Source: Corylus avellana
Lineage: Eukaryota; Streptophyta; Magnoliopsida; Fagales; Betulaceae
Assembly: GCF_901000735.1 (NCBI RefSeq)
Contig: NC_081544.1
Coordinates: forward strand, 31,490,095-31,554,094
Length of the DNA: 64,000 nt
Reading direction: 5' to 3'
The position numbers and the translations under genes are program-made. A model generated the notes under the pieces. It did not search any database and was not told where the DNA came from. It worked only from the letters and a program-made list of their open reading frames with translations. Below are positions 25,319 to 44,224 of this stretch, piece by piece. The first letter of the stretch is position 1. The number at the start of each line of letters is the position of its first letter.

Positions 25319-25545
25319 CTCAACGTGGAGCACGAGCGAGAGAGGTTGCTTGGCGTAAAGAGTGAAAGAGAGAGGTAGCTTGGCGTAAAGAGTGAAAGAG
25401 AGAGGAACGTTCGTCAATCTTGAATAAACAAAGCAGCTGGTGGCTCCTACCTCCGGTGAGTTCGCCTGGGGGATTGGCCGCGACCGGGGGCAGCAACTGG
25501 TGTCTGTGTGCGTGTGTGAAGGCGTCGGGTTCTTTTATTGGCGAC
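25319..25545 (-). other. Probable non-coding first exon of KTI12, copy B, with 30-bp tandem duplication
   Basis: Donor GTAACTTCC at 25318-25317 on the minus strand, as in copy A. Two 30-bp units (25341-25370 and 25371-25400, both ending GTGAAAGAG) are present where copy A has one. The exon is bounded on the upstream side by the transposon at 25546. Confidence 0.5.
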
Positions 25546-26219
25546 TAGGGGTGGCACGGGTCGGCTTTTGGGTTTTCATATCCGAACCGCACACCTCGGG
25601 TATGGAAAATGGGTACCCGAGACCCGGTCTCAATGGACAGTATCCGCCGTGTTTCAGCATTTGCGGGGCGGATAATTCGGGTTGTGCGGGTCGGAGCGGG
25701 TTGTTCTATTTCTCTCTCCTGCGTCTCTCTCTTCCTCTCAGCTACCCTCTCTTGTCTTTTTTTTTTCTCTTCTATGATTCTTTCTCTCCTGCATCTCTTC
25801 TCTCCCTTATTCTTCTTCTTCTTCTTCTCTCCCTTTTCCTCTCTACGGCATTGTCACGTGCCTCATTTGATTCAACCGAAGAGTCTGTTGATTCAACCCA
25901 AGAGTCTACCTTGAAAATATGAGAAGTGTTATGGGTCCTGCAAATAGGCTTCTTCTTCTTCTTCTCCTGCATCTCCTGTTTCTCAAATTTCTTCCGCGAC
26001 GACGTGAGAAAAGAAGGACGAGGGCAAGGGTTTTTTGTTTCGTTTGCGGGGCGGGTAATCGCATATACAAAATATTTTTACCCGAAACCGGCCCCACCCC
26101 GCCCGGGTTAAAAGAAATCCAACACGTTTCCGCAAAAATTACTCTAAATCCGGTTGTTGCGGGGCGAGTGAGTCGGGTTATTCGGATTATGCGAATATTT
26201 GCCCTATTGCCCACCCCTA
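25546..26219. mobile_element. Non-autonomous hAT-like element inserted at the KTI12 leader/promoter, copy B only
   Basis: A 674-bp insertion absent from the matching place in copy A (near 10615-10621). The ends are inverted repeats: TAGGGGTGGCACGGG on the left and the reverse complement of TAGGGGTGGGCAATAGG on the right. This is the usual (T/C)AGGGGTGG form of hAT termini. Flanks share TGGCGAC, matching 7 of 8 bases of a possible 8-bp target-site duplication. The interior is rich in CGGGTCGG/GGGTACCCGA motifs and pyrimidine runs, with open frames that look like low-complexity artefacts. No transposase is present. Confidence 0.75.
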
Positions 26220-27291
26220 CTGGCGACTAATAATAATAAACAAAGCTTTTATTTTTATTTGTATGGATAGATGCAATATCAGTAGTTGTTTGATTTGCAA
26301 TAGCCGTCTATGATATTAAAAAAGCTTTAAAACTTGATCTTCAAAAAAAAAAAGCTTTAAAACTCTAAGCAAGAATAACAAATAATTATTGTTCCTACTT
26401 TCATTTGAAATTTTAACGAAAACATTGTAACGTCAGCACTAATAATAAAATAATAAATGTTTTTTTTTAATTTTTTTTTGAAAAAAAAAATTGTTTTTAA
26501 CTGTATTTTCATATCAATCTATAATTCAGTAATTTTCTCATTTTCTTTTCTTTTTCTTTAAAAAAAAATTGTAAGTCTTCCTATCTTAGGAAATAGAGTA
26601 TCGAATCTCATTCTCCCTTATCCGAAATTTGGTCTTCAATTTTATCTCTACAATCAGCAGATAAGAACAAGAGGCATTAGCAAAAGGCAGCACAAAGATA
26701 AAGAAGCCATTGTAGATGGAGGTATCCTATGAAAAATGCTATCATAGTATGAGAGTTGAAAGGGCAAACTCCCGTGCATATTACATACAATAACGACCAA
26801 AATTAGACTAACTATTATTTTCAGTTTTGTTGCAGTATGTACGGGTTGTTCAGTAATCCTGCTCCATAAATAGGAAAAGAAATGTACTGAATGGTGCGGT
26901 CTTGTTTCCCTTCTGCTTAACCTATATTAGCAATCAACCTCATGCAATTGCAACGTCAGTAAAACAAGCAGAACAAGAGAAGAAATTAAAGAACCCAATG
27001 ACAAATCCCAAAAAGAGTGCTAAGCACCAACTGAATTCTCACAAAAAAGGAAAATTCGTAATTATATTCTCATGTAACCTGTAGTCAAAACTCAAGAATT
27101 AGAAACGTTGATTCATTTAAATTTCTTGTGTTGCCAAGTTGATAATGCTTGATGTGTAGGACTTCAAGGAATCAAGGCACATGTCTAGAATCAGCGAAGC
27201 TTCTAATATTCTACCCAGATCATGATTTACAGCTTAACTTTCTAATTTTGAGAAGAGATGACAATCAACTATCAGTATTCTAGTATTATTA
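26220..27291. other. Intergenic region between KTI12 promoter and CobW gene 3' end (copy B)
   Basis: Counterpart of 10619-11788 with small indels, for example a changed AT-rich patch around 26460-26580 and a short insertion near 27170. No gene is supported. Confidence 0.5.
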
Positions 27292-30200
27292 TCACGAAGT
27301 TGTGCAATTGCTGAAGGAATCAGTAAGAACGTCCTCATTCAGGTTATGACCTGCAATACAAAACAAATAGACAAAAAGACTAAAATAGGAGCTATAATTA
27401 CTTTTCAGAACTTCACTTGAAAATAACGTGGCTTAGAGCATACCTATGAAAACTATCTTGTTCATCTGACTTTCCTCACCTTTCCATTTGCGAGATGGAA
27501 CAATCTCATATATCTCCCTCACGGCCTGCCAGGAACATAAGGTCTTTTAATGACAACATACAACAAATTAACTTCTCCAAAAACAAAATAACTCCATCAG
27601 TAAATTCAAAACTAAAAAGAAAGCAGAAGAAACTGACAGACTTGGAGATGTAAAGAATATGATGACAAAGAAGTCAATATTATAGAAAGGCCAAACCCAA
27701 AAAAAAAAAAAGTTTTGATCAAAATATTGCAAGTACTTGATCAATTGAAAATGTTTTCTAGAAGTCGCTCAAAAAACAACAAAGAAATTCAATTATTAGA
27801 ATAATTATCGCAAGACTGGCAATTATGTAGGAGAAAACAGAAGTTTAACTTTTAGAGCTAGACCACCAAAGATGTTGTAGGTCTTAAGCAGCACAAGTTA
27901 ACTTCCAATTGAAAGAATGCTTGAAGACATTTGATATCAAACAATACCTGTAAAGTATGTAGTTGATCAGAATTTTGAATGCTTAGTACTCCTTTGCAGC
28001 GATACACTTCCATACCATATTTCTTATCCCAAAGAATCTCCTCAAGCCATAAACGAACCTACAAACAATGAACGATCAGGCATGATGTCATGTGCAAATA
28101 GCTTCTAAGACAACGGGGGCTGATTCAATATGATATAAAATAAGTACAGGTGGCAGGCACCCTCAGTACAAAAATATAGTAACGAAGTTGTATAATCTGA
28201 CATGGATGTGATTCTCTGAGCTATCTAAGCTTCCACTACCTTGGTCAAGAATAAATACAAGTTTATCAAAAAAAAAAAAAAATTATGATGGAGACCAAGA
28301 CTAAGGATGAACTATTATTTGTGATATTTTCTGCAAATCCTAAAAGTGCAAGGATTGGGGCTTCAAAGGAAATGTTGGAGATAGTGGCTCATATTTATAA
28401 TGAGTGTTACACTATTTCCTATGTCCAAAGGAACTTAGGAGCCCCATGTACTATTGGACTAGGGTTTTAACTGGTGACAGTATATATATGTTGTAACCCT
28501 ACTTTGTTTTGATATATATTGAAATGCCGCTTGCTTCTGTGGACATAGGCACAACGCTGAACATCGTAAATTTGTGTGTACCGTTCTCTCTTGCTTTCTC
28601 TTTACTTTTCACTGTTTTGAATAGTTTCTACAGGAAATTAATATATTTGTGCATTTAACCAACCAAAATCTAGTCACATGTTCTTACAAAAATATAAGAG
28701 TGTAAACATTTTCAATTTCAACTGTAGTGTGATGGTGGTTCTGTTCAAACTCAACAAATTTGTATCCCAAATATAGTGTGGCCACTGACACAAGTCTTCT
28801 TTCACCTATCCAACTCATCTAGAACCACCCCTTTTAGTTAGGAAAGAACCAAAACATAAGATTATGAAATTTTAAAATCTGTTAGTGTGGATACATCTTT
28901 AAATTGGTTCTCTACCTAAAGCAGCCCTAGTTCAGAAAGACAACAAGTCAAACAAAATACATAGTCCGTGCCTACTAATCAATTTTCCGTTGGAAGATAC
29001 AAAATCCAACTAGTTGGGAAGAAATACTTGTAAACTGTTGTCCAAAGCTGTAAATAAAGTGCCAACAACTTCAACAATAAACATCATGTCAATTTTCCAG
29101 AACATGATTGATATGACAGGTGTTTCAGAAAACTACCTTATCAAGATCAACCTGTCGTGGCTCACTAATGCACAAGGTTCTCACACCACTATCATGAAGA
29201 TCCCCAGTAGATAGAGAACGGCTTTCTTCCAACAATGCTTCTAAATGAGTGGCGTGCTGAAAATGGGAAAAATCAGTAATGTTAGTTCAATAAAGTCAGT
29301 ATGAACTAGGAAGATAAACCAGCAGATGAAAAACAAAGTTATGTATAACTAACTGTAGCATCATAGGCCCGACAGTTCAATAACTTAGGCAAGTCAACTT
29401 GACACCGAACAGAGCGGATGATGCTGGCAAGGGAGTTAATGTTATGAATCTCCTTCACCAGTTCCTCCAGAACACCTTCACAGCCCTCAGCAGAAACCAA
29501 ATCAACCTTGTTGAGAATTACAACATCCTACACAAAAAAAATGAACTTCTAAGTCTCTTAAGTGCTCATATCACACTATATCCATCATATTCAAATGAAA
29601 AGAAAACAAAGAAAGAGAAGAAGAAAAAGAGCAAGCATTGGTTGTACTAATTATATAACATAAATCACAGCTGCAAGGGTTGGTTTTTCTAAAACCAATA
29701 AGAAAAAGTCCTTTTTGTAGCCAAAATCAGCCATGACAGTGCAACAACAAGATCATTACCGCAAATGCTATTTGAAGAAAGGCTTCAGGAAATGAAGACA
29801 ACACTTTTCGCTCATTGAGCTGAAAACGAAGGTTTTTGGCATCAACAACCTATTAAAAAAAACATACCATTCAAAGTAAGATATTTAGTAACAAAGGTAG
29901 CTAGTAATTGAACAAGATTATAAAAACTCAAGAGAAAGAAATGCAAATTTGTGATTAAAAAAAAAGGTTATCAATCAGTGATAAATCAAAAGGTACTCAA
30001 AATACATAGCAATAAACCATACAATCCCGCATTCAAATGCCAAAACTTAGTGGAAGAGGAAACCCCTATATATAAATAGCATACAGACTATGGTACACAA
30101 ACTCATAAGCTTTATCTTATCTCGTTCTCCATCTCACATCTAGTTTTGTAACATCAAATTCTGTTACATAATGATACGAGTGATCTATTAGCAAGAATAA

Positions 30201-30969
30201 GTACACAAATTAGACAAAACAACGATGGCCAAATGTCTAATTATACAGTAAAATCATAAAATGAATAGATATATCATGGAATAAAACTTACGGTGATAAT
30301 CGAATCGAGCCTGACCGCTGATTCCAGCTGATCATCCAACCAAAGAACAGATGCAAGTGGAGCTGGGTTCGCCAACCCCGTGGTCTCCAGTAAAATGTGA
30401 TCAAGTCTACACTTAAAATAAAAGAAGAATTTACAGATTATATAATCGAAATGTGCTATAAGATTTTTGAATTTGTGAAACATAATGAGTATAATCGTAC
30501 TTTTCCTTCCTCTGTACAAGTTGCTCAAGCGCTTGGACTAAACTGTGCTTGACATTGCAACAGATACAACCATTTGCTAGTTCAACCCATTCTTCAACCA
30601 GCGCGCCGCCATCTCCTTCATTGATCATCGCTCTTTCTACTCCAATTTCCTCACCGAACTCATTCAAGATCACCGCTATCCTTTTCCCGTGTTGCGAATT
30701 CAGTATGTGATTCACCAGCTGAGTGCAAAACCATTCATCACAGTCACAATGAATAAATCACAAAAGTTTTTAGAAATGCAAAAATCTAAGAAGCTCAAGA
30801 GCTTTACAGTGGATTTTCCAGCTCCGAGATAGCCTGTGATGACGGTGACCCCGACGCAAATGTCTTCGTTTTCCGGTCGCCTTGAATTGGATTGTTCGTG
30901 AGGGTAGGGTTCCAAGCTTTCTTCAATTTGAACTGCGAGAGGCGCCTCTTCTTCGTCGTCGTTTTCCAT
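27292..30969 (-). CDS. CobW/CBWD-type zinc-chaperone GTPase (ZNG1-like), copy B
   Basis: All nine exons of copy A are present at a constant offset of 15503 bases (30808-30969, 30501-30718, 30292-30406, 29760-29849, 29354-29527, 29137-29256, 27948-28058, 27444-27525 and 27292-27350). Frame and splice sites are intact. Walker A GYLGAGKST, GCICC and NKVD are preserved. A single base change gives threonine in place of alanine three residues before the end. Upstream of the ATG the block ends at 31216, then unique sequence follows. The function is inferred from the CBWD/ZNG1 family: GTP-dependent zinc transfer to metalloproteins. Confidence 0.93.
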
Positions 30970-32042
30970 TTTCTGTCGCATTGCTCTATCTGTGAAGCCT
31001 TTGTTTGTATTTTTTATACGCAAGTACTCGACTCGGAAGAAAAATAGAAAGAAAAATGGGAACGGTTTACGCTTTCAATGGTTGAGCCTAAAAATGTCAG
31101 CCCATACTCAGCCTTATAGAAGCCCAATGGGCCTAGACGGCCTGCCCAACTTGAAATGAAAGTCAAATTGCAGTAATGCAAGTGACTTGCAAGTTGCAAC
31201 TACAATGGATAAAGATAGTGTGTATAAACACATAGGATCTTGTAAAAGTAACGGTATGATTGTCCAAAAAAATGTGAATAGACAATTATGCCCTACTTTT
31301 ACAAGAACTTGATATTGGAGAGGATCTTCTGATGTCAGAGGCTGCGTTGTTTTCAGATATCAAGGATTCTTCATTGAATAGAAGATCTATTGGATTATGG
31401 TATTTTATAAGTGTTAGGAAGTCAAACAAATGAACTCAATAAAATTTTTAAGCTGACATGGTAAACCGTGAGTGGCAGATAAAGGAGAGAGAAATACATT
31501 TTTTTTTAATTTAAAAATCATTGCCACGCTAGTTTGAAAAATAATTTTTGGATATTTAGCACTTCTCATAGTACTTTCTTGTTAGCATATTTGATATTAA
31601 TTAGGAATGTTAGTTTTCGTTTCCTTTCTTGGTGACTCCACTTTTGTCATTTTCTTTCTTTATTTTCTCAACAAACAAATAATATAAAAAACTAAAATAT
31701 ACATATTACAAATGATTAAAGTCCAAGGAGATTAGGACTCTAATTCTCCTTATATCATTACTCTTCAATATATCATCTCTCATCTAGTTCTAACTACTTT
31801 AATTGTCAGCTTGTAGGCTTGTAGCTGTTAAGCTCTCCACAAAGACCACACCTACATTGACAAACCACATAAAACTTTTTTTTTTTTTTTTTTTTTTTAA
31901 CGAAAATCTATAACTTTCATGGATGAAATATCAAGAGCATACAGCTATTACAACAAAGAGCATACAACTCTTACGACAAAGATCATAAAGCTCTAAAAAA
32001 TTATAGCCAAATGCTATGCGGTTATAAAGTCATAAATATAAT

Positions 32043-32382
32043 TAGGGCTGACAATGTCGGTTTTGATAAAAAAAAATTGTGTTTTAACATTTCGCACCAA
32101 CAATGTCGGTAAAGTCGAAAATTTCACCGACTTATTCCACTAACTTTTTGTTCCGTCACCGAATGGTGGTCGATAATGTTGGTAAGTGAAAAAATGGAAA
32201 TTTGGTTGGCAAAGTCGGTCGGTGAAGTCAGTTCAGTTAGAAAAACTTCTTCCGCCTACCGCACCAAAAAATTTGGAATAGAAAAAATCATGTCGCCTCA
32301 CATCCATCATCTAGGCGGTCACAATTAGCTACAATCGAAACTCGGTCGGTTGGCGGCAAGTCGGTGAATTTGCTCAGCCCTA
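32043..32382. mobile_element. hAT-like miniature element
   Basis: About 340 bp bounded by inverted ends TAGGGCTGACAA and, on the other strand, TAGGGCTGAGCAAATTC. The interior repeats GTCGGT-type motifs. End structure fits non-autonomous hAT elements. A clear 8-bp target duplication was not found, so the call rests on the termini. Confidence 0.55.
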
Positions 32383-33955
32383 GATACCATCGTAAAACTC
32401 TTACACTCAAGTACATATCTATGACTTCAAACTTCCGTTACCCCCCTGTATAATTACAATTAATGAACATATTTGCTCCGAACAAACTAGATCTAAACAA
32501 AAAAAAAACTAAAAATCTGGCCGTGAAAAATAAACCCCAACACAGATTTACACATCCTCGGCCCGAAGGTGAAGAGACAATTCCATCATCAACTCGAAGG
32601 CCAGGATAAAAAGAATAAAAAACAAAAAAAAAATTTCCACAAGCAACAGCAAAGAAGCTCGGCATCGTAGACATTCCAAAGAAGAAACACCTTGGCTGAT
32701 GAAGATGATCAGATCTAAGGTTGGAGAAATTAGATTTAAATCTACATCTACAAACTATATCTAAAACAAATTCACCAAAAATGAAGATTGAAAGTAACCA
32801 CTGAGAAAACACTGAGTACTGCTATTAGAGAAGGGAGAGAAGAAAAGATCTAGATCTTTCCCCCTTTGTGTTTTCTTCTTTGGTGTTGAGGATTATAGAG
32901 AGTAACTGTTTTGGCGTATGCATGTGATTGTCTAGAAGCAAATGTCACGTCTCATTCATGTTGTTGATTTTTTATTTATTTTCTTGTAAGCATTATATGA
33001 TGTTGATTATAATTATTATTATTTTCAAAAGCAAATTATGTTGATTGTTAATGCAACGACTTACGTACTAGCTTTCTTATTTTTCCTTTACTTTTTTGGG
33101 TTACTTGCTCAATTTTTTATTTTTATTTTTTGGTAAACAAAATAGACGAGAATCAATTAATACTTGTTCAGACTGCTCAACTGTACGTTTGTTAAAGAAA
33201 AAAATTCGGACATCTAAGTATATAAGTTAGTATTCTTTTCAAATTTACTGTAAGAAGATCTCATCTTGTACATTTGGGATTTTGTTTTTTTGTTGTCTCG
33301 ATCTGTTTGTGTGTTTTCAATCACATTGATTGACAAAATGACAATTAACACATCTTGATTAATTTCACGTCACCATATCACATTTTGCATTGCTTCAAAG
33401 TTTTAACTACCTTTGCTCCAAAACGTATACAAGACAAAGAAATTTTATTTTCTAAGATTCTTAGCTATCGTCTCACTTCAACATCCATCTTTACGATATT
33501 AATAAACTTAAATGTTACAATATTATCTTAATAAATTGGTTTGTCCCCTTTAATTAACAACCTTAAACCCTTTGAGGTTCGTTATTCTCCTTTTGCTTTG
33601 ATTTATTCGCCTAGAAAAAATAAAAAAAGAGTGGCGATTTTGGGAATCAAATTTAGTGATGCATATAAAGTTGATGCGGATCATTGGAGAGGGGCCAGAG
33701 GGCGGCGGTGTGGAAAGAAGCTTGTGGAAATAAGCAATGGGCGGAGTATATTGCGCGGCATATATAATCAAGGAATTAAGTGCACGACAGCCACGATATT
33801 GCCAATGACACAAGATGTTGCTTACTCCTCAAATCAAATCATGTATTTAAACAACCTATTTCTGGTAATGACACGGGCCCATCACACTATAAAAAGAGGG
33901 ATAGTGTATATTGATTTTGTTAAAAAAAATAAAATAAAAATTAAGGACATGTACG

Positions 33956-34463
33956 TAGGGGTGGGTCGGTGTCGTGTAGATATTTTCACCTTCCGAACTG
34001 TGGAAGTCAGTTAAGTTGGTTAATTAACCGACTTGATACTAATTAAGAAGGTATAATTTCAACCTTTTCGGTTAATCGATTAGTCAATTAATAGGTGATC
34101 AGTTAAGTTGGTTACAAGTTTTTATGTTTAAATTTATCAACTTCCTTGTAACTAGAGAATCAGTAAACTATATGCTTTATAAATGAAAAGAAAAAAATAA
34201 ATCTATGGAAACACAGCCAAGAAGGATAACCACAAATCAATAGAGCAAAATAACAAGGAAACGTCTACCATATAAAATTTAAAATTCACTTGAAAAACTG
34301 GTTAAGTTGGTTAATCTGCGGGAAAAAAGTTTATACTGCCTACCGAACCGAACCAAAGTCGAAAGAATATTTTTATTGCGCCTACCAACTGTTAGAAGCC
34401 GGTTGTCAATTGACGGTTCGGTGTCGGTCAGCAGGCAGTAAACAATTAATCTGCTCACCCCTA
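33956..34463. mobile_element. hAT-like non-autonomous element
   Basis: About 508 bp with ends TAGGGGTGGGTCGG and, inverted, TAGGGGTGAGCAG. The interior contains GGTTAATTAACC-type palindromes and GTCGGT motifs. The termini resemble those of the elements at 25546 and 32043, so the three may be related. No transposase or convincing target duplication was seen. Confidence 0.55.
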
Positions 34464-35597
34464 TTGATGTGCAAGGCTAGATCAATTTAGTAAAATGAGT
34501 AGCATATATATAACATTTTTTTTTTCTTTAATGATTGTTGAACATTAATTAGTATGCGGCCAATAATACAAAACAGCATATTTGAAAGGGTTAGTGAGCA
34601 TTTTGTAAACTAGAAGAAAAGAAGAATCTCATGAATTTGCTGTGTCTTTCCATTTTTGGTTCTTTGGCTCAAGAAATGCATGAAGTGGCTAGCTGCTCAT
34701 GCTATCGTTACCCTCGCCATCAGAAAGAACGTACGTAACTGAACCCCTTTGAAGCACAACACGCTAGGTCTGTTGGTTAGGAACCAATTAAGGATCATTC
34801 ATGACGAATGATCTTCACCGTTTGCTCTTTTTCTATAACACCTAAGCTCTACAAATCATGAGCTCCTATAGCATTGTACTTTCTTTTTGGGGTGAAATTT
34901 TCATGCGCACGGGTGCAAAGCCAATTAATTCGTATTCGTGTGTTGAATTCAAGTTGTATTGGGGTTTAGGTATAAGATATACAAATTCATCATTAATTAG
35001 ACGATTTATTTGAATAAAGGGGTCAAATCTCTCTCAACCATAATCAACTACTTTTGTGTACAGTTCGTGCATTATATCAAAAGTTGCATGTCTTAAATAA
35101 ATAGATTTGCTAATAATCATGCATGTCAAGTTTATAACATATTAAAGTATGAGTAGCCTATATATATATGAATCATTACTCTGGTCAAATTTTTTAGGTG
35201 GCAAAAATTAACGGTCAAAAGAGGCGAGGAGACGGGCCCATGACAGGGCGTGGCCGGTTGGCCACTACTAGCCACACAGCTTACGCTGCAAATTGTCGAC
35301 TGGGATTGAAAATTCCAATTTCTGAGAGCACATGTTCCCGAAGAGCAATGGTGGCCGGCGAATCACATACTTATTGCGCCAATAAAACAAAAAAGAAAAA
35401 AGAAAAAAAAAAACCAATGTCATCTCAACCTCCATGACAAGAAAAGCGAAAAAACAACAAATAGTCCTAGAAGAAAGCAAAGCAACCCCATGGATGCTTA
35501 TTATGGTAAGAAAGAAAGCGTGTGAAATGGGGACTTTTCATTCACACAGCCAATCCCCAAGAAACCCACCCCACCACCTTTGTAGCCGCATACATTC

Positions 35598-35611
35598 TAT
35601 ATATATATATG
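35598..35611 (+). promoter_or_regulatory. Candidate TATA region of beta-glucosidase gene
   Basis: A TATATATATATATG stretch lies about 185 bases before the ATG and is followed by a pyrimidine-rich leader. The position is plausible for a plant core promoter, but TA runs are common here, so the call is weak. Confidence 0.35.
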
Positions 35612-35793
35612 CATCATCATTGAGCTTTTACTCAACGACCTAGCCATTTCACATTCTCTCACTACTACTCCACTCTCTTTCTGTTTTCTATAAGTAAATC
35701 CAAATTAGCCAGTCTCCGTCTGTGGAAAAGTTCAAAGATTTATCTGATCTCTCTCTCTCTCTCTCGCCACCACAAATCCATTGAGCGGCCACG

Positions 35794-42982
<7,189 letters not shown>

Positions 42983-44224
42983 AAATGGAGAAAATGAAGT
43001 TGCAGCAACCCTACATTTCCAAACCAACACATGTTAATGTACAAGCAGCTGTGTTGAATTCATTGTAAGAAATTGTTGATGTTAGAATTAAGCACTTTGA
43101 GCTCGTCTCGTTTGCTGTCATCATGATTTTTCATCTTCCACCATTACTGTGTGAATCTCTCATGGGATTGGCCACTTGGACTTGGTCTTTTTTGGTGTGA
43201 GGTTTGCCAAATCATTTTCCACGCCCTCCATAAAACATATCTAATATCCAATAATTTGACTTTGTTTTTTTTGTTTTTTTTTTTCTTTGTGGGCGTCGGG
43301 GCAAGATAAGAACAAGAAGAAAAGAAACACATAAAACAAAATAAATATTATAGGAGCCGTGATACAGGTTACACGGCATGCTAAGAAATTTTTTTTTTTT
43401 AATATTTTAATGCCAAAAAAAAAAAAAAATTGGCCCTTTTTCCTTGTCACGATTTCTTATCATTGACAGGAACCAAATTTAACTTTCAGGTATATATATA
43501 TATATATTATTTTAATAAATAAAAAAATCAAAACTACATAATGGGACATGTCAGGTGTCTTTGACAAAGGGCTTGAAAAAGAAAACAGACTGAAATTATA
43601 GGAGATTTGTTTGATGCGAGAGAAAAATGCGAGAGAAAAATAAAAATGTTTTATATAAAAAAATTATTTTGTAGTAGTTTTTTTATTTGAATAGTAATAA
43701 AAATGATAGATGTGATATAAAAAATAAGAATGTTGAGATTAATTTTAAGATAAAATTTTTAAGGTTTTTGAATTGGACTGGCCCACTTCTTTACTAAGCA
43801 CAGCCGACGTCGGCATGTGCAAGATTCAAGAAGAATTGCCTCGACTTGATTTGATGTGACCCTTTTACGATGTCTTGCATATGTCGGCATGTGCAAGATT
43901 CAGAGGGACCATAATCTGAGCCACTTGGCGAAAATCATCCATAGCTTCTTGTGAATTCCTGCGGGACCATATGTATACTTCGTGGCCAATGAATTTGTTC
44001 AACAGGAAAATATGTAGTTCAAGACCTCCTATGTGGAGCTTCTGTTGAGACAGTAGGCCAGAGGAATCCTCTGGAGTTGTCGGTCATCAACAGTTGTGTG
44101 GAATACGTAACCGAAAATTCAGATGTTATCCTTCTATTTGTTTAATGTGACCAACACGTCGTCGTTCGAGTGGTCGTCCTGCGTGCTCTCATACATTTGA
44201 ACCTTCGATATATAAAATACAACC
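42983..44224. other. Intergenic region upstream of first P450 gene
   Basis: Contains the 3' UTR of the beta-glucosidase and, from about 43430, the left flank of the P450 tandem unit, which recurs from about 47980. No gene is supported. Confidence 0.55.
44209..44218 (+). promoter_or_regulatory. TATA box of P450 copy 1
   Basis: GATATATAAAATAC lies directly before the first ATG, leaving only about 8 bases between the TATA-like core and the codon. If it is the real TATA box, transcription would begin after the first ATG, so translation would start at the second ATG (44258). Copy 2 has the same arrangement before 48945. Confidence 0.5.

Larger units (their letters stand above)
15814..31216. repeat. 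Second member of 15-kb duplicated block (prefix of right contig)
   Basis: Begins with the first base after the N-gap and stays collinear with 852-15713 until the position that matches the last base before the gap. It then continues into unique sequence at 31217. This suffix-prefix geometry is what two overlapping contigs look like when placed side by side without merging. Confidence 0.97.
31217..35793. other. Intergenic region between CobW gene and beta-glucosidase gene
   Basis: No protein gene is recognised. The region contains AT-rich DNA, a T-run at about 31877-31898, two hAT-like miniature elements (32043-32382 and 33956-34463), and the upstream region of the beta-glucosidase gene with a TATATATATA stretch near 35598-35610 and a CT-rich leader ending at 35765. 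The ORFs at 32438-32812 and 33541-34014 have no visible domain or codon pattern of a real gene. Confidence 0.6.

Noticed and set aside
25440..26230. Open reading frames of 100-160 codons in several frames
   Set aside because: They lie largely inside the hAT-like element, consist of low-complexity Ser/Leu/Phe or Arg runs from pyrimidine repeats, and overlap each other in different frames.
852..31216. A biological 15-kb tandem duplication of three genes
   Set aside because: The repeat borders coincide exactly with the ends of the two contigs at the N-gap, which is the pattern of unmerged overlapping contigs. A real duplication remains possible only with supporting read depth.
32438..32812. 124-codon minus-strand ORF
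   Set aside because: Phe/Cys-rich composition, no homologous motif, no exon context; probably chance.
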